Position numbers and translations under genes: made by a program | Notes under the pieces: model-generated | What the model was told of the DNA's origin: nothing | Seen by the model: the letters and a program-made list of their open reading frames with translations, nothing else | The model's database searches: none | NCBI GenBank assembly: GCA_902472315.1 | Contig: CABRNM010000025.1 | Coordinates: 1 to 18,416, forward strand | Origin: an uncultured Collinsella sp. | GTDB lineage: Bacteria; Actinomycetota; Coriobacteriia; Coriobacteriales; Coriobacteriaceae | Length of the DNA: 18,416 bases | Direction of reading: 5' to 3' | In this document: positions 1-7,869 of the stretch, one piece after another | Layout of the letters: every line of letters begins with the position of its first letter | How positions within the stretch are numbered: the first letter of the stretch is position 1

Positions 1-21
1 TACACGACGCTCTTCCGATCT
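1..21. other. Illumina sequencing adapter remnant
   Basis: These 21 bases match the 3' end of the Illumina TruSeq universal adapter / read-1 primer, ending GCTCTTCCGATCT. Genomic sequence starts directly after it at base 22. This is not chromosomal DNA: it is untrimmed library sequence built into the start of the contig, and it marks the left end of the window as an assembly end. Identification rests on the well-known adapter sequence. Confidence 0.97.
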
Positions 22-50
22 AAAAAGGTCAGGCACTATGTGCCTGACCT
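22..50 (-). terminator. Rho-independent terminator after tRNA-Pro
   Basis: Read on the minus strand, an 11-bp perfect stem (40-50 with 26-36) closes a 3-nt loop at 37-39 and runs into at least five T residues (22-26). The T tract may be longer in the genome because the adapter begins right after it. It lies 9 nt past the tRNA-Pro CCA end. No terminator is seen between coaBC and the tRNA, so it may also end the long upstream operon. Confidence 0.92.
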
Positions 51-59
51 GCAAACTTC

Positions 60-136
<77 letters not shown>

Positions 137-178
137 AAGCTTTTGTTTGTTGCTCTGCTCTCGCTCGCAACAGGGAGT

Positions 179-208
179 ATATTAACCCGAAACTTTGCCC
201 TTGTGCAA
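179..208 (-). promoter_or_regulatory. Probable sigma-70-type promoter for tRNA-Pro
   Basis: On the minus strand a -35-like TTGCAC (203-208) and a -10-like TAATAT (179-184) are separated by 18 nt. The expected start point near 172 lies about 36 nt before the tRNA 5' end. The promoter begins within 10 nt of the coaBC stop codon, in a short A+T-rich gap. The assignment is by consensus match and position only. Confidence 0.6.
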
Positions 209-216
209 GAACTTTT

Positions 217-1434
217 TTACAAATTTTGAACCAAGTCCATAATTGTATCTGCGAGCTGGGGTTTTGTTAGTAAGGGAAGTTCTTGCGTACCCGCTGTGCT
301 CACGATCCAGGCCTTGTTGGTATCGGTTCCAAAGCCCGAATCGGCGCGCGAGACATCGTTGGCGATAATCGCATCGCAACCCTTGCGGGCGAGCTTTCGC
401 TGCGCGTACTCCACGACGTTATCGGTCTCGGCCGCAAAGCCGATCACGCACCGCTCCCCCTTCTGGCGCGAGAGCTCGGCCAAGATATCGACCGTCTCGA
501 CCAGTTCGATGTGATCCAATCGTTCGTTGGCCTTTTTGAGCTTATGGTCGGCAGGGGCTGCGGGGGTGTAGTCGGCGACGGCGGCCGCGCAAATGGCCGC
601 ATCGGCCGTCTGAAAGGCGCTCAGCGCCGCCTGCAGCATCTCTGCGGCGGTCTGCACGCGCACGCACTCCACGCCGCGGGGAACATCGAGCGATGTTGGC
701 CCCAGCACAAGCGTGACCGCAGCACCGCGGCGAGCGGCCTCCCCCGCCAGGGCGATGCCCATCTTGCCCGACGACCGGTTGCCGATGAAGCGCACGGGGT
801 CGATCGGCTCGTGCGTGGGGCCGGCGGTAATCACGACGCGCTTGCCCGCCAGGTCCTGCGGCACGGGATTGAGCACCTCGCAGACGGCCTCGACGACGTC
901 CTCGGGCTCGCTCATGCGCCCCGTGTCCACGTCGCCGCAGGCAAGGTAGCCACTGCCAGGTCCCACCACATGGACGCCACGGTCGCGCAACGTGGCCATA
1001 TTGGCCTGCGTCGCCGGCGCCTTCCACATGCCGTTGTTCATGGCGGGGGCGATCACGATGGGTCGCGGCGTGGCAAGCAGCGTGGTGGAGATGAGGTCAT
1101 CGGCGATACCGTTGGCCATCTTGGCGATGATATTGGCCGTCGCGGGCGCCACGATCACAAGATCGGGCTCCTGCGCCAGCGAAATGTGGTGGATGGGGTC
1201 GGAGGGGTCGTCGAACAGGCCCACCGCGACCGGCTCGTTGGTGAGCGCGCGGAACGTGAGCGGCCCCACAAACTCCGTGGCATGCTCGCTCATAACGACC
1301 TTGACGCGCGCGCCGCGCTTTTGCAGCAGGCGCACGATATTGCACGACTTATAGGCGGCGATCCCGCCGGTAATGCTCAGCAGGATCGTTTTTCCCTCAA
1401 GTTGCATTGAATTGTTGGATGCCGCCGTCATCAT
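217..1434 (-). CDS. coaBC: Bifunctional phosphopantothenoylcysteine decarboxylase / phosphopantothenate-cysteine ligase
   Basis: CoaBC catalyses two cytosolic steps of coenzyme A synthesis: it joins cysteine to 4'-phosphopantothenate (CoaB), then decarboxylates the product to 4'-phosphopantetheine (CoaC, FMN-dependent). The 405-aa protein has the usual two-domain order. The N-terminal flavoprotein half shows GGIAAYK (about 23-29), the catalytic-type His83 in HISL, PAMNNGMW (130-137) and Cys166 in LACG. From about residue 200 the ligase half carries ITAGPTHEPIDPVRFIGN and SSGKMG, then a KLKK stretch. The chosen ATG has an AGGA site 8 nt upstream; a second ATG follows at once, and Met10 is a shorter alternative. 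It starts directly after the stop of the zinc-ribbon gene and is the last protein gene of the run. Length and motifs are normal. Confidence 0.97.
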   Translation of the reverse strand: MMTAASNNSMQLEGKTILLSITGGIAAYKSCNIVRLLQKRGARVKVVMSEHATEFVGPLTFRALTNEPVAVGLFDDPSDPIHHISLAQEPDLVIVAPATANIIAKMANGIADDLISTTLLATPRPIVIAPAMNNGMWKAPATQANMATLRDRGVHVVGPGSGYLACGDVDTGRMSEPEDVVEAVCEVLNPVPQDLAGKRVVITAGPTHEPIDPVRFIGNRSSGKMGIALAGEAARRGAAVTLVLGPTSLDVPRGVECVRVQTAAEMLQAALSAFQTADAAICAAAVADYTPAAPADHKLKKANERLDHIELVETVDILAELSRQKGERCVIGFAAETDNVVEYAQRKLARKGCDAIIANDVSRADSGFGTDTNKAWIVSTAGTQELPLLTKPQLADTIMDLVQNL

Positions 1435-2154
1435 TTAGGCTTCCTTGTTGGGAAGCACCAGCAGGCGGTGGCAGTACGGGCAATGCGTAATCTCACTACC
1501 GTCGTGGTTGAGGTCGCTCATGGACGACGCCTGCAGCGCGGTGTGGCAGACCGTGGGGATGTTGCCCTTGATGGTCTCGACGGCCAGGCCGCGGAACTGC
1601 TTGAGCAGGCGCTCATAATCGGTGAGCACGTCGGTCGGCAGCGTGGCGGCAAGCGCGGTGCGCTCCTTGGCGGCGGCATCAATCTGAGCCTGGAGGTCGG
1701 CGGCCTTGGCGCGGGCGGCCTTGGTGTCGGCCTTTACGCCCTCCTCGAACTTGGCGATGATGGCCTGCGCACGGGCCTCGCGGTTGAGCGCCTCCTTGTG
1801 GGCGACGACGACATCTTTGCGGGTGTGCTCGATCTTGTCCAGACGCTTGGCCAGGGTGGCGAGCTCGTTTTCCAGGTCCTGAACCTCGCGGTAGTCAGAG
1901 CCGTCAACGTGGCGCTTCTTGGCGGCCTCGATGGCGGTATTGGTCTGAATCTCGGTGGTGTTGAGGTCGTCGAGCTCAATATCCAGGTCCTTGCGCTGGG
2001 CATAAAGCTTGGTCATCTCGGCCTTGAGCTTAACGTAAGTCTTGCGCTTGGAAGCGAGCTCCTTGAGCTCCGGCATATTGGCAAGTTCGCTCTTGTTGCG
2101 GGCGAGTTCCAAATCGATCTGTTGCAGCTTGAGTAGCGTAGCGCCGGCGCTCAT
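1435..2154 (-). CDS. Coiled-coil protein with C-terminal zinc-ribbon-like domain
   Basis: This 239-aa protein matches the architecture of the bacterial C4-type zinc-ribbon family often found beside nif3. A long charged helical, probably coiled-coil region (about 1-180, rich in Lys, Glu and Ala) is followed by a short C-terminal ribbon. The function is not established; nucleic-acid binding is often suggested. The ribbon is odd. The second knuckle is intact (Cys225 and Cys228 in HCPYCH), but the first shows only Cys203 in PTVCH, where the family usually has CxxC, so one ligand seems missing or replaced by His. I chose the ATG at 2154, not the longer frame from 2190, because AGGAG lies 7-8 nt upstream and the ATG overlaps the nif3 stop as ATGA, the same coupling seen one gene earlier. 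Confidence 0.85.
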   Translation of the reverse strand: MSAGATLLKLQQIDLELARNKSELANMPELKELASKRKTYVKLKAEMTKLYAQRKDLDIELDDLNTTEIQTNTAIEAAKKRHVDGSDYREVQDLENELATLAKRLDKIEHTRKDVVVAHKEALNREARAQAIIAKFEEGVKADTKAARAKAADLQAQIDAAAKERTALAATLPTDVLTDYERLLKQFRGLAVETIKGNIPTVCHTALQASSMSDLNHDGSEITHCPYCHRLLVLPNKEA

Positions 2155-2960
2155 AAGTTCTCTCCTTTTGTCACAGTCCACCATTGGCAAGGGTTCAGTA
2201 TTTTAATCGCATGAAGGGGGCCGACCCCGGCATCAACTGCAGAGTTCATCAAGATATCAACGAACGGCTCCTCGGAGCGGTCGTGGCCGAGCAAGATCAC
2301 CGGTAGCCCGCGCAAGGCAAGGTCTTGCGCCACATGGTAGCCCGCTTCGCCCGTCACGATGACATCTGCGCCTGAGGCGATGGCGAGCTCTCCAAAGTCG
2401 CCGAGGGAGCCGCCCAGAATGGCGACGGTGCGGCACGGGCGATCTGCTTCTCCCCACACACGCGGGTCGCTGCCGAAGGCCGTGGCAGCGAGGGTGGCAA
2501 GATCGCGCAGCGTGCACGGGTCGTTGATCATTGCAAGCGCGCCCAGGCCGGTGACCTCGGGGTCGTCCACGTGCTCCAGCGAGCTCACGGGCTCAGCGCC
2601 CAGCAGCTCGCTCAGGCAGGTGCGCGCTTCGTGCGAGCGGTCCAGATTGGTGTGGAGCGAGATAATGCTCACGCCGCAGCGGGCGGCCTCAAACAGCGCT
2701 GCGCTGCACTGGGGGCGCGTCGCATCCGCCGGGCAAAACGCCTCAGGCGCCTTGATGTAGATGGGATGATGCGTGAGCAACACGTTGGTACCGGCCTCCA
2801 AGGCGCGGTGCACGTTGGCCCTGGTAGCGTCGAGCGCACAGGCCACGCCACGGATCTCGTCGTCGGGATCGCCAACGGATAAGCCTACGTGGTCCCAGGG
2901 CTCGGCGTCCGTTTTGGGATAGCGTGCCAGCAGGGCCCGCTCGAGCTCGGCGACAATCAT
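2151..2960 (-). CDS. Nif3-like dinuclear metal centre protein (GTP cyclohydrolase I type 2 / NIF3 family)
   Basis: The 269-aa product has the family's metal-site motifs: THHP (His64, His65), HTNLD (Asp107), and near the C-terminus GEAGYH (His209) and GHDRSEE (His226, Glu230). Family members form hexameric rings with a two-metal centre; their physiological role is still unclear despite the GTP cyclohydrolase label. The length fits the short form without the PII-like insertion. An upstream extension of the frame to 3119 is rejected because it only overlaps the cysteine desulfurase in another frame. The ATG at 2960 overlaps the desulfurase stop as ATGA, suggesting translational coupling. The same 4-nt overlap joins it to the downstream zinc-ribbon gene, a pairing common in bacteria. 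Confidence 0.9.
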   Translation of the reverse strand: MIVAELERALLARYPKTDAEPWDHVGLSVGDPDDEIRGVACALDATRANVHRALEAGTNVLLTHHPIYIKAPEAFCPADATRPQCSAALFEAARCGVSIISLHTNLDRSHEARTCLSELLGAEPVSSLEHVDDPEVTGLGALAMINDPCTLRDLATLAATAFGSDPRVWGEADRPCRTVAILGGSLGDFGELAIASGADVIVTGEAGYHVAQDLALRGLPVILLGHDRSEEPFVDILMNSAVDAGVGPLHAIKILNPCQWWTVTKGENL

Positions 2961-4135
2961 GCGGCACCTACGATCGAGAGCAGCGTCTGGGCAAAGTCGT
3001 CCAGATCGCCCGGATTCACGCGGTCGTCGAAGGAAATGCGCAGCGCGCCCAGCGCCTGCTCGCGACCGATGCCCATCGCGCTTAAAACATGGCTCGGGTC
3101 CATGCTGCCACTCGAGCACGCCGAGCCGGCCGATACCTCAAAGCCGGCGGCGTCGAGCTTGATGATGAGCTCCTCGGAGTCCATACCGTCAATGTAGATC
3201 GATACCATGCCGGGCAGACGGTCGGCATGCGCGTAGTCGCCCATCGTGGCGTGAATGCGCGGGTGGGCCGTAAGCGTGGCGTAGAGCTTGTCGGAAAGGG
3301 TTTGCAGCGTCGCACGCTCCTGGGCCACATGGGGCGCCAGCGTGCGGGCGGCAGCGGCAAAGGCCAGCTGCGTGCGCAGGTCCTGCGTGCCGGCACGACG
3401 ACCGGCCTCCTGTCCGCCGCCAAAGATGCGCGGGCGCAGCGGCGTGCGGTTCTTAAGATAGAGCGCGCCGGATGCCACGGGGCCGCCGATCTTGTGCGCG
3501 GCAACGGTCATAGCATCGACGCCCAGCTCGGTGACATCGAGCGGAATATGCAAGTAGCCTTGGATGGCATCGGTATGAAACAGGGCGCCGGCAGCATGTG
3601 CGGCGGCGGCCAGCTCGCGGATGGGCTGCACCACGCCGGTCTCGTTGTTGGCAACCATGATGCTCACGAGCGCCACGTCGTCGCCCAGCAGCTCGACAAG
3701 CGCGGCGGGTTCAATGTAGCCCATGCGGCAGGGCTGCACCAGGTCGACGGTAAAGCCGGCGGCACGCAGCAGCGGCAGGTTATCCAGAATCGAATCGTGC
3801 TCGATCGCCGACACGATCACGCGGTCGCGCTTGCGATCGCGCTGACGGGCGCCCTCGGCAAGTCCGAGGAGCGCCAGCTGGTTTGCCTCGGTGCCGCCGT
3901 TGGTCAAGATAACCTCGGACGGACGGACGCGCGCGCCAAAGCTGCGGGCAATCTCGCGACGCGCCACTTCTAGGCGCGCAGCGGCCTTGCGGCCGAGCGA
4001 ATGCAGCGAGTTGGGGTTGACGCCGGCAAGCTCGCTGTCGTCGTACTCGCGCTGCGCAAGGAGCGCCTCTGCGCGCATGGGCGTCGAGGCGGCATAGTCA
4101 AGATTCACGGGTATGCGGTTTTGACCTGCGGTCAT
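2957..4135 (-). CDS. Cysteine desulfurase (IscS/NifS family, PLP-dependent)
   Basis: This 392-aa aminotransferase-fold enzyme takes sulfur from cysteine, leaving alanine and a protein persulfide for Fe-S clusters, thiolated tRNA or cofactors. Visible residues are the N-terminal LDYAASTP, NGGTEANQ (79-86), EHDS with His113 stacking on PLP, HTDAIQ (187-192), the PLP lysine Lys215 in AHKIGGP, and the catalytic Cys340 in SAGSACSSG. No iscU, sufU or thiI partner lies nearby, so the sulfur acceptor cannot be read from context. An AGGAGG site overlapping the end of rpe lies 11 nt before the ATG. The gene ends in an ATGA overlap with nif3. It probably serves IspH and the radical SAM protein among others, but that is inference. 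Confidence 0.95.
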   Translation of the reverse strand: MTAGQNRIPVNLDYAASTPMRAEALLAQREYDDSELAGVNPNSLHSLGRKAAARLEVARREIARSFGARVRPSEVILTNGGTEANQLALLGLAEGARQRDRKRDRVIVSAIEHDSILDNLPLLRAAGFTVDLVQPCRMGYIEPAALVELLGDDVALVSIMVANNETGVVQPIRELAAAAHAAGALFHTDAIQGYLHIPLDVTELGVDAMTVAAHKIGGPVASGALYLKNRTPLRPRIFGGGQEAGRRAGTQDLRTQLAFAAAARTLAPHVAQERATLQTLSDKLYATLTAHPRIHATMGDYAHADRLPGMVSIYIDGMDSEELIIKLDAAGFEVSAGSACSSGSMDPSHVLSAMGIGREQALGALRISFDDRVNPGDLDDFAQTLLSIVGAA

Positions 4136-4141
4136 AAGGGT

Positions 4142-4813
4142 TTATGCCTCCTGTGCGGCCTCGTTGCCCAGCTTCTGCAGCAGCGCAACCTCGGCAGCGG
4201 GATCTTCGGACTTAAATACGGCGGAGCCGGCCACCAGGACATTTGCGCCGGCCTTGACGACCTCGGCAATGTTCTTGGAAGAGATGCCGCCGTCGACCTC
4301 GATCATGGGCGACACGCCGTGATGCTCGCACATGGCCTTGAGCTCGTGGAGCTTAGCGATGGTGCCCGGGATAAAGCTCTGACCGCCAAAGCCCGGGTTC
4401 ACGCTCATGAGCAGCACCATATCGACGACGTCGATGATGCTCTCGAGCACGCACACGGGGGTTGCGGGGTTGAGCACCACGCCGGCCTTGACGCCGCGCT
4501 GCTGCAGATGCGTGAGCGTGCGGTGCAGGTGCGTGGAAGCCTCGTAGTGCACGGTGATCATGTCGGCACCGGCGTCGGCGTACCAATCGACCGTCTCATC
4601 GGGGTTCGACACCATAAGGTGCGCGTCGACCGGTACATCGGTGGAGCGCTTGACGGCCTTAAGGATGTCAACGCCAAAGGTCAGGTTGCCGGTAAAGTGA
4701 CCGTCCATAACGTCGAAGTGCACGTAGTCGGCACCGGCGATCTTGTCGAGCTCGCCCTTGAGGTTGGCCATATCGGCCGAAAGGACGGACGGAGCGATTT
4801 TAATGGAACCCAT
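4142..4813 (-). CDS. rpe: Ribulose-phosphate 3-epimerase
   Basis: Rpe interconverts D-ribulose 5-phosphate and D-xylulose 5-phosphate in the cytosolic pentose phosphate pathway. The 223-aa TIM-barrel protein has IAPSVLSAD at the N-terminus, HFDVMDGHF with metal and catalytic residues His32 and Asp34, DAHLM with His65, MSVNPGFGGQ (136-145), and EVDGGI with catalytic Asp174. Length is typical. The Shine-Dalgarno is weak, an AAGG about 9 nt before the ATG. It sits 18 nt after gpsA and 6 nt before the cysteine desulfurase. No unusual feature. Confidence 0.97.
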   Translation of the reverse strand: MGSIKIAPSVLSADMANLKGELDKIAGADYVHFDVMDGHFTGNLTFGVDILKAVKRSTDVPVDAHLMVSNPDETVDWYADAGADMITVHYEASTHLHRTLTHLQQRGVKAGVVLNPATPVCVLESIIDVVDMVLLMSVNPGFGGQSFIPGTIAKLHELKAMCEHHGVSPMIEVDGGISSKNIAEVVKAGANVLVAGSAVFKSEDPAAEVALLQKLGNEAAQEA

Positions 4814-4831
4814 GGTTGCAGCCTTTCTGCG

Positions 4832-5839
4832 CTAGTCGGTAAGTCCGTAGAACTCTTGGGAGGGTACGCGATCGGTAAGAATCTCGAGCGCCCTATCCAA
4901 AGTAACACCGTTGTAGAGCGTTTGCTCCACGGCAAAGGTGAGCGGAATGTCTACGCCCAGTGAACGGGCGAGTTCGCTGACGCTGCGGGCCGCAACGGCG
5001 CCCTCGACCACCATATGCGTACGTGCCTGGTACTCGTCGAGCGACACGCCGTGGGCAAACTCGTAGCCAAAGGTGCGGTTGCGTGAATGCTCCGAGGTGC
5101 AGGTGGCGATGAGGTCGCCCATGCCGGCGAGTCCCATGCACGTTATGGCCTGCCCGCCGCGGGCGTGCACCAGTCGGCTGATCTCGGCCAGGCCGCGCGT
5201 CATGATAAGGGCAAGCGTGTTGTCGCCCGCGCCGGTACCGGCGGAGATGCCGCACACGATGGCGATGACGTTTTTCATGGCGCCGCAAACCTCGACGCCG
5301 GTCATGTCCTGCGACAGGTAGATGCGGAAGGCCGTAGATAGGAGCAGGTCCTTAAAGGTCTCCCCTACCTGCGGATCTTTGCTAGCGATGACAGCGGCAG
5401 AAAGCCCGCCGCGGCAGATCTCCTCGGCATGGTTAGGGCCGGAGAGCGCCGCCACGCGTGCCTCGTTGCCGATCTCGCTGGCAATGACCTCGCTCATGAG
5501 CAGGCCGGACTCGGGCTCAATGCCCTTCGTGAGGCAGAGCACCGGGGTGTCGGTGGCGATACAAGGTGCCGCCTGTTGGCATACGCTGCGCAGGTGCGTT
5601 GAGGGCACGGCAAAGATGATGGCATCGGCACCGTTGAGCGCCTGCGCCAGGTCCGTCGTGGCGACGACATTGCCGGGCAGCTCATATCCCACCAGATACC
5701 GGGGGTTGCGATGCTCGCCATTAATGCCGGCGGCCGTCTGCTCACTATGGGCCCACATGGTCACGCGCTCGGCTCGCGCGGCGGCAAGGCCGGCGACGGC
5801 GGTTCCCCAGGAGCCGGAGCCAATCAGCGCAACATTCAT
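4832..5839 (-). CDS. gpsA: NAD(P)-dependent glycerol-3-phosphate dehydrogenase
   Basis: GpsA reduces dihydroxyacetone phosphate to sn-glycerol 3-phosphate, the backbone for phospholipids. The 335-aa protein opens with the Rossmann motif GSGSWGTA (7-14), then has SGPNHAEE (133-140), the catalytic-type Lys189 in GAMKNVIAI, GAGDN, GLAGMGDL and SRNRTFG. One small oddity is the stretch after GDN, which reads TLALIMTRG; many homologues have a Lys or Arg where this has Leu. An AGGAG lies 6 nt before the ATG. It follows plsY by 9 nt, and plsY uses its product, so the pair forms a metabolic unit. Confidence 0.97.
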   Translation of the reverse strand: MNVALIGSGSWGTAVAGLAAARAERVTMWAHSEQTAAGINGEHRNPRYLVGYELPGNVVATTDLAQALNGADAIIFAVPSTHLRSVCQQAAPCIATDTPVLCLTKGIEPESGLLMSEVIASEIGNEARVAALSGPNHAEEICRGGLSAAVIASKDPQVGETFKDLLLSTAFRIYLSQDMTGVEVCGAMKNVIAIVCGISAGTGAGDNTLALIMTRGLAEISRLVHARGGQAITCMGLAGMGDLIATCTSEHSRNRTFGYEFAHGVSLDEYQARTHMVVEGAVAARSVSELARSLGVDIPLTFAVEQTLYNGVTLDRALEILTDRVPSQEFYGLTD

Positions 5840-5848
5840 GACTCTCTC

Positions 5849-6532
5849 CTACTTATCGTCGGGCTCGGTGACGCGCTTGGTAAACGATAGCTTGGACTCC
5901 TTACCCGTCATGAGCTTTTTGATGTTCGCGCGATGCGCCCACACCACGGTGATGCCGATCATCGCCATGCAAAACTTGAGACCCAGGCTGCCGTACGGAA
6001 AGACCGCGCTGACGGCGATGGGAAGGCCGATGGCAGCGGCAAGCGAGCCCACCGACACAAACTTGGTGATGGCGACGGCCACGATAAACATGCCCAGCAG
6101 CGAAAGTCCGATGGGCCAGTACCAGGCGAGGATGACGCCCAAGCCCACGGCGATACCCTTGCCGCCATGGAAGTTGAGGTAGGGCGAGAAGATGTGCCCC
6201 CACACCGCTGCCAGGCAAATGACGCCGAGCATCCAGTCGCCGGGGGCTCCGGGCGCCATGATGCTTACAGGGAAGCCATAGCCCACGCCCGCGATAAGCG
6301 GGCGCGCGATTATGACACAGATAGCGCCCTTAAGGCAGTCGAGCAGCAGCGTGAGCGCGGCCACCTTGGGGCCGGCCACGCGCAGGGCGTTGGTGGTGCC
6401 GATATTGCCGGAGCCCGCCTTGCGAATGTCGGTGTGGTTGAACACGCGGCCCAAGATCAAGCCAAACGGAATCGCTCCGATAAAGAACGAGACCACGGCG
6501 CAGATGGCGGTCAGCAGAATCGGATTATGCAT
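5849..6532 (-). CDS. plsY: Glycerol-3-phosphate acyltransferase PlsY (acyl-phosphate dependent)
   Basis: PlsY is the membrane enzyme that moves an acyl group from acyl phosphate to glycerol 3-phosphate, giving lysophosphatidic acid. The 227-aa protein is strongly hydrophobic, with several membrane segments, and carries the three conserved cytoplasmic loops: SGNIGTTNALR (about 41-51), LLDCLKG, and NFHGGKGIAVGLG. AAGGAG lies 7 nt before the ATG, and the gene overlaps the end of der by 8 nt. It is followed by gpsA, which supplies its substrate; a PlsC-like gene that could take the next step lies further upstream. The acyl-phosphate maker plsX is not in this window. Confidence 0.97.
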   Translation of the reverse strand: MHNPILLTAICAVVSFFIGAIPFGLILGRVFNHTDIRKAGSGNIGTTNALRVAGPKVAALTLLLDCLKGAICVIIARPLIAGVGYGFPVSIMAPGAPGDWMLGVICLAAVWGHIFSPYLNFHGGKGIAVGLGVILAWYWPIGLSLLGMFIVAVAITKFVSVGSLAAAIGLPIAVSAVFPYGSLGLKFCMAMIGITVVWAHRANIKKLMTGKESKLSFTKRVTEPDDK

Positions 6533-7859
6533 CCTTTTGCTCCTTCTTCCTAAAGAAGAGTCGAATGGGCGTGCCGGAAAAATCGAAGGTCGAGCGCATA
6601 CGGTTCTCCACGTAGCGCTGGTAGGTGTCGTTGACCAGGTCGCTGTGGTTTACGAAGAACGTGAACGTCGGCGGGTTGACGCCCGTCTGGGTCACGTAGT
6701 GCATGCGCAGGCGGCGCTTGCCGTCCACCACGGTATGACCGAACTCGCGCAGGTCGGTGAGGAACGTGTTGAGGCGCGAGGTGCTGATCTTTTGCGAACG
6801 CGTCTTCTCGGCGGCGTCGACCATCGCCCAGATCTTCTCGACACTGCGGCCGGTCAGGGCTGAGATGCGCAGGTACTGGGCCCAGGGAGCCATAACGCCC
6901 AGACGGCGGTCGACGGTCTCCATGCAGGCCTCGCGCTTGCGGTCATCATCGAGCAGATCCCACTTGTTGAGCAGCACCACGATGGCGCAGCCGCGCTCGA
7001 TGGCCAAGCCCATGACCTTCTGGTCCTGCTCGGTAACGCCCACGGAGGCGTCGACGACGAGCAGCGCCACGTCGGCGCGGTCGATGGCGCGCAGGCCGCG
7101 GACCATGGAGTAGTACTCGATGTTCTCGTACACGGTGCTCTTCTTGCGAATGCCTGCGGTGTCGACCATGCGGTAGTGCTTGCCGTTGCGCTCGACGACG
7201 GTGTCGATGGCATCGCGCGTGGTGCCGGCGATGTTGGACACGATGGAACGGTCGGCGCCCAGGATGCGGTTGAACAGCGAGGACTTACCGGCGTTGGGGC
7301 GGCCGATGATGGCCACATTCAGCGCGTCGGGGAACGCGTCGGCGACCTCGTCCTCCTCCTCGGGCAACAGGGCCACGATGTCGTCGAGCAGGTCGCCCGT
7401 GCCGTGGCCGTGCAGGGCCGAGAGCGGCGTGGGCTCGCCGATGCCGAGCGAATAGAACTCCCAAATGTTGTCATTCTCGCGATCGGGGTTGTCGAGCTTG
7501 TTCACCAGCAGAAAGACCGGCTTGTCGCAGCGCTTGAGCATGCGAGCGACCGACTCGTCCTCCTCGGTGACGCCGGTGCGGCCGTCGACCACAAACAGGA
7601 TGACGGCGGCTTCCTCGGCGGCGGCAAGGGCCTGGTCGCGGATGGATGTGGCAAAAACGTCATCGCTCTTGAGCGGCTCGATACCGCCCGTGTCGACGAT
7701 GGTGAACTCGCGGCCGTTCCAATCGGCCGTGTGGTATGAGCGATCGCGCGTAACGCCGCGGGACTCATGGACGATGGCGTCCGAGGTCTGGGCCAGGCGG
7801 TTAACGAGCGTGGACTTGCCCACGTTGGGGCGTCCGACGACGGCGACGATAGGTTTCAT
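6525..7859 (-). CDS. der: Ribosome biogenesis GTPase Der (EngA)
   Basis: Der is an essential double GTPase for maturation of the 50S ribosomal subunit. The 444-aa protein has two tandem G domains and a KH-like C-terminal domain. G domain 1 shows GRPNVGKS (9-16), DTGG and NKLD. G domain 2 shows GRPNAGKS near residue 187, DTAG and NKWD. The C-terminal part ends in RLFFRKK, as expected. AAGGAG stands 5 nt before the ATG and overlaps the stop region of the DUF512 gene. The order DUF512, der, plsY, gpsA is one I recall from other Gram-positive genomes. Nothing is missing. Confidence 0.98.
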   Translation of the reverse strand: MKPIVAVVGRPNVGKSTLVNRLAQTSDAIVHESRGVTRDRSYHTADWNGREFTIVDTGGIEPLKSDDVFATSIRDQALAAAEEAAVILFVVDGRTGVTEEDESVARMLKRCDKPVFLLVNKLDNPDRENDNIWEFYSLGIGEPTPLSALHGHGTGDLLDDIVALLPEEEDEVADAFPDALNVAIIGRPNAGKSSLFNRILGADRSIVSNIAGTTRDAIDTVVERNGKHYRMVDTAGIRKKSTVYENIEYYSMVRGLRAIDRADVALLVVDASVGVTEQDQKVMGLAIERGCAIVVLLNKWDLLDDDRKREACMETVDRRLGVMAPWAQYLRISALTGRSVEKIWAMVDAAEKTRSQKISTSRLNTFLTDLREFGHTVVDGKRRLRMHYVTQTGVNPPTFTFFVNHSDLVNDTYQRYVENRMRSTFDFSGTPIRLFFRKKEQKDA

Positions 7860-7869
7860 CTGCTCTCCT

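Noticed and set aside
137..216. Terminator for coaBC between its stop and tRNA-Pro
   Set aside because: The gap has A and T runs but no stem followed by T residues on the minus strand; the first true terminator lies after tRNA-Pro.
283..1410. Long plus-strand open frame of 375 codons antisense to coaBC
   Set aside because: The minus strand holds coaBC with all motifs. The plus frame is His/Gly/Arg-rich low-complexity sequence, as expected for a shadow in high-G+C DNA, and matches no family I know.
2961..3119. N-terminal extension of the Nif3-like protein
   Set aside because: It lies inside the cysteine desulfurase gene in another frame; the ATGA overlap at 2957-2960 gives the better start and the protein then begins like its family.
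4001..4963. Plus-strand open frame of 320 codons across rpe and the ends of its neighbours
   Set aside because: It is antisense to well-supported genes, spans three of them, and has no ribosome site or recognisable motif.
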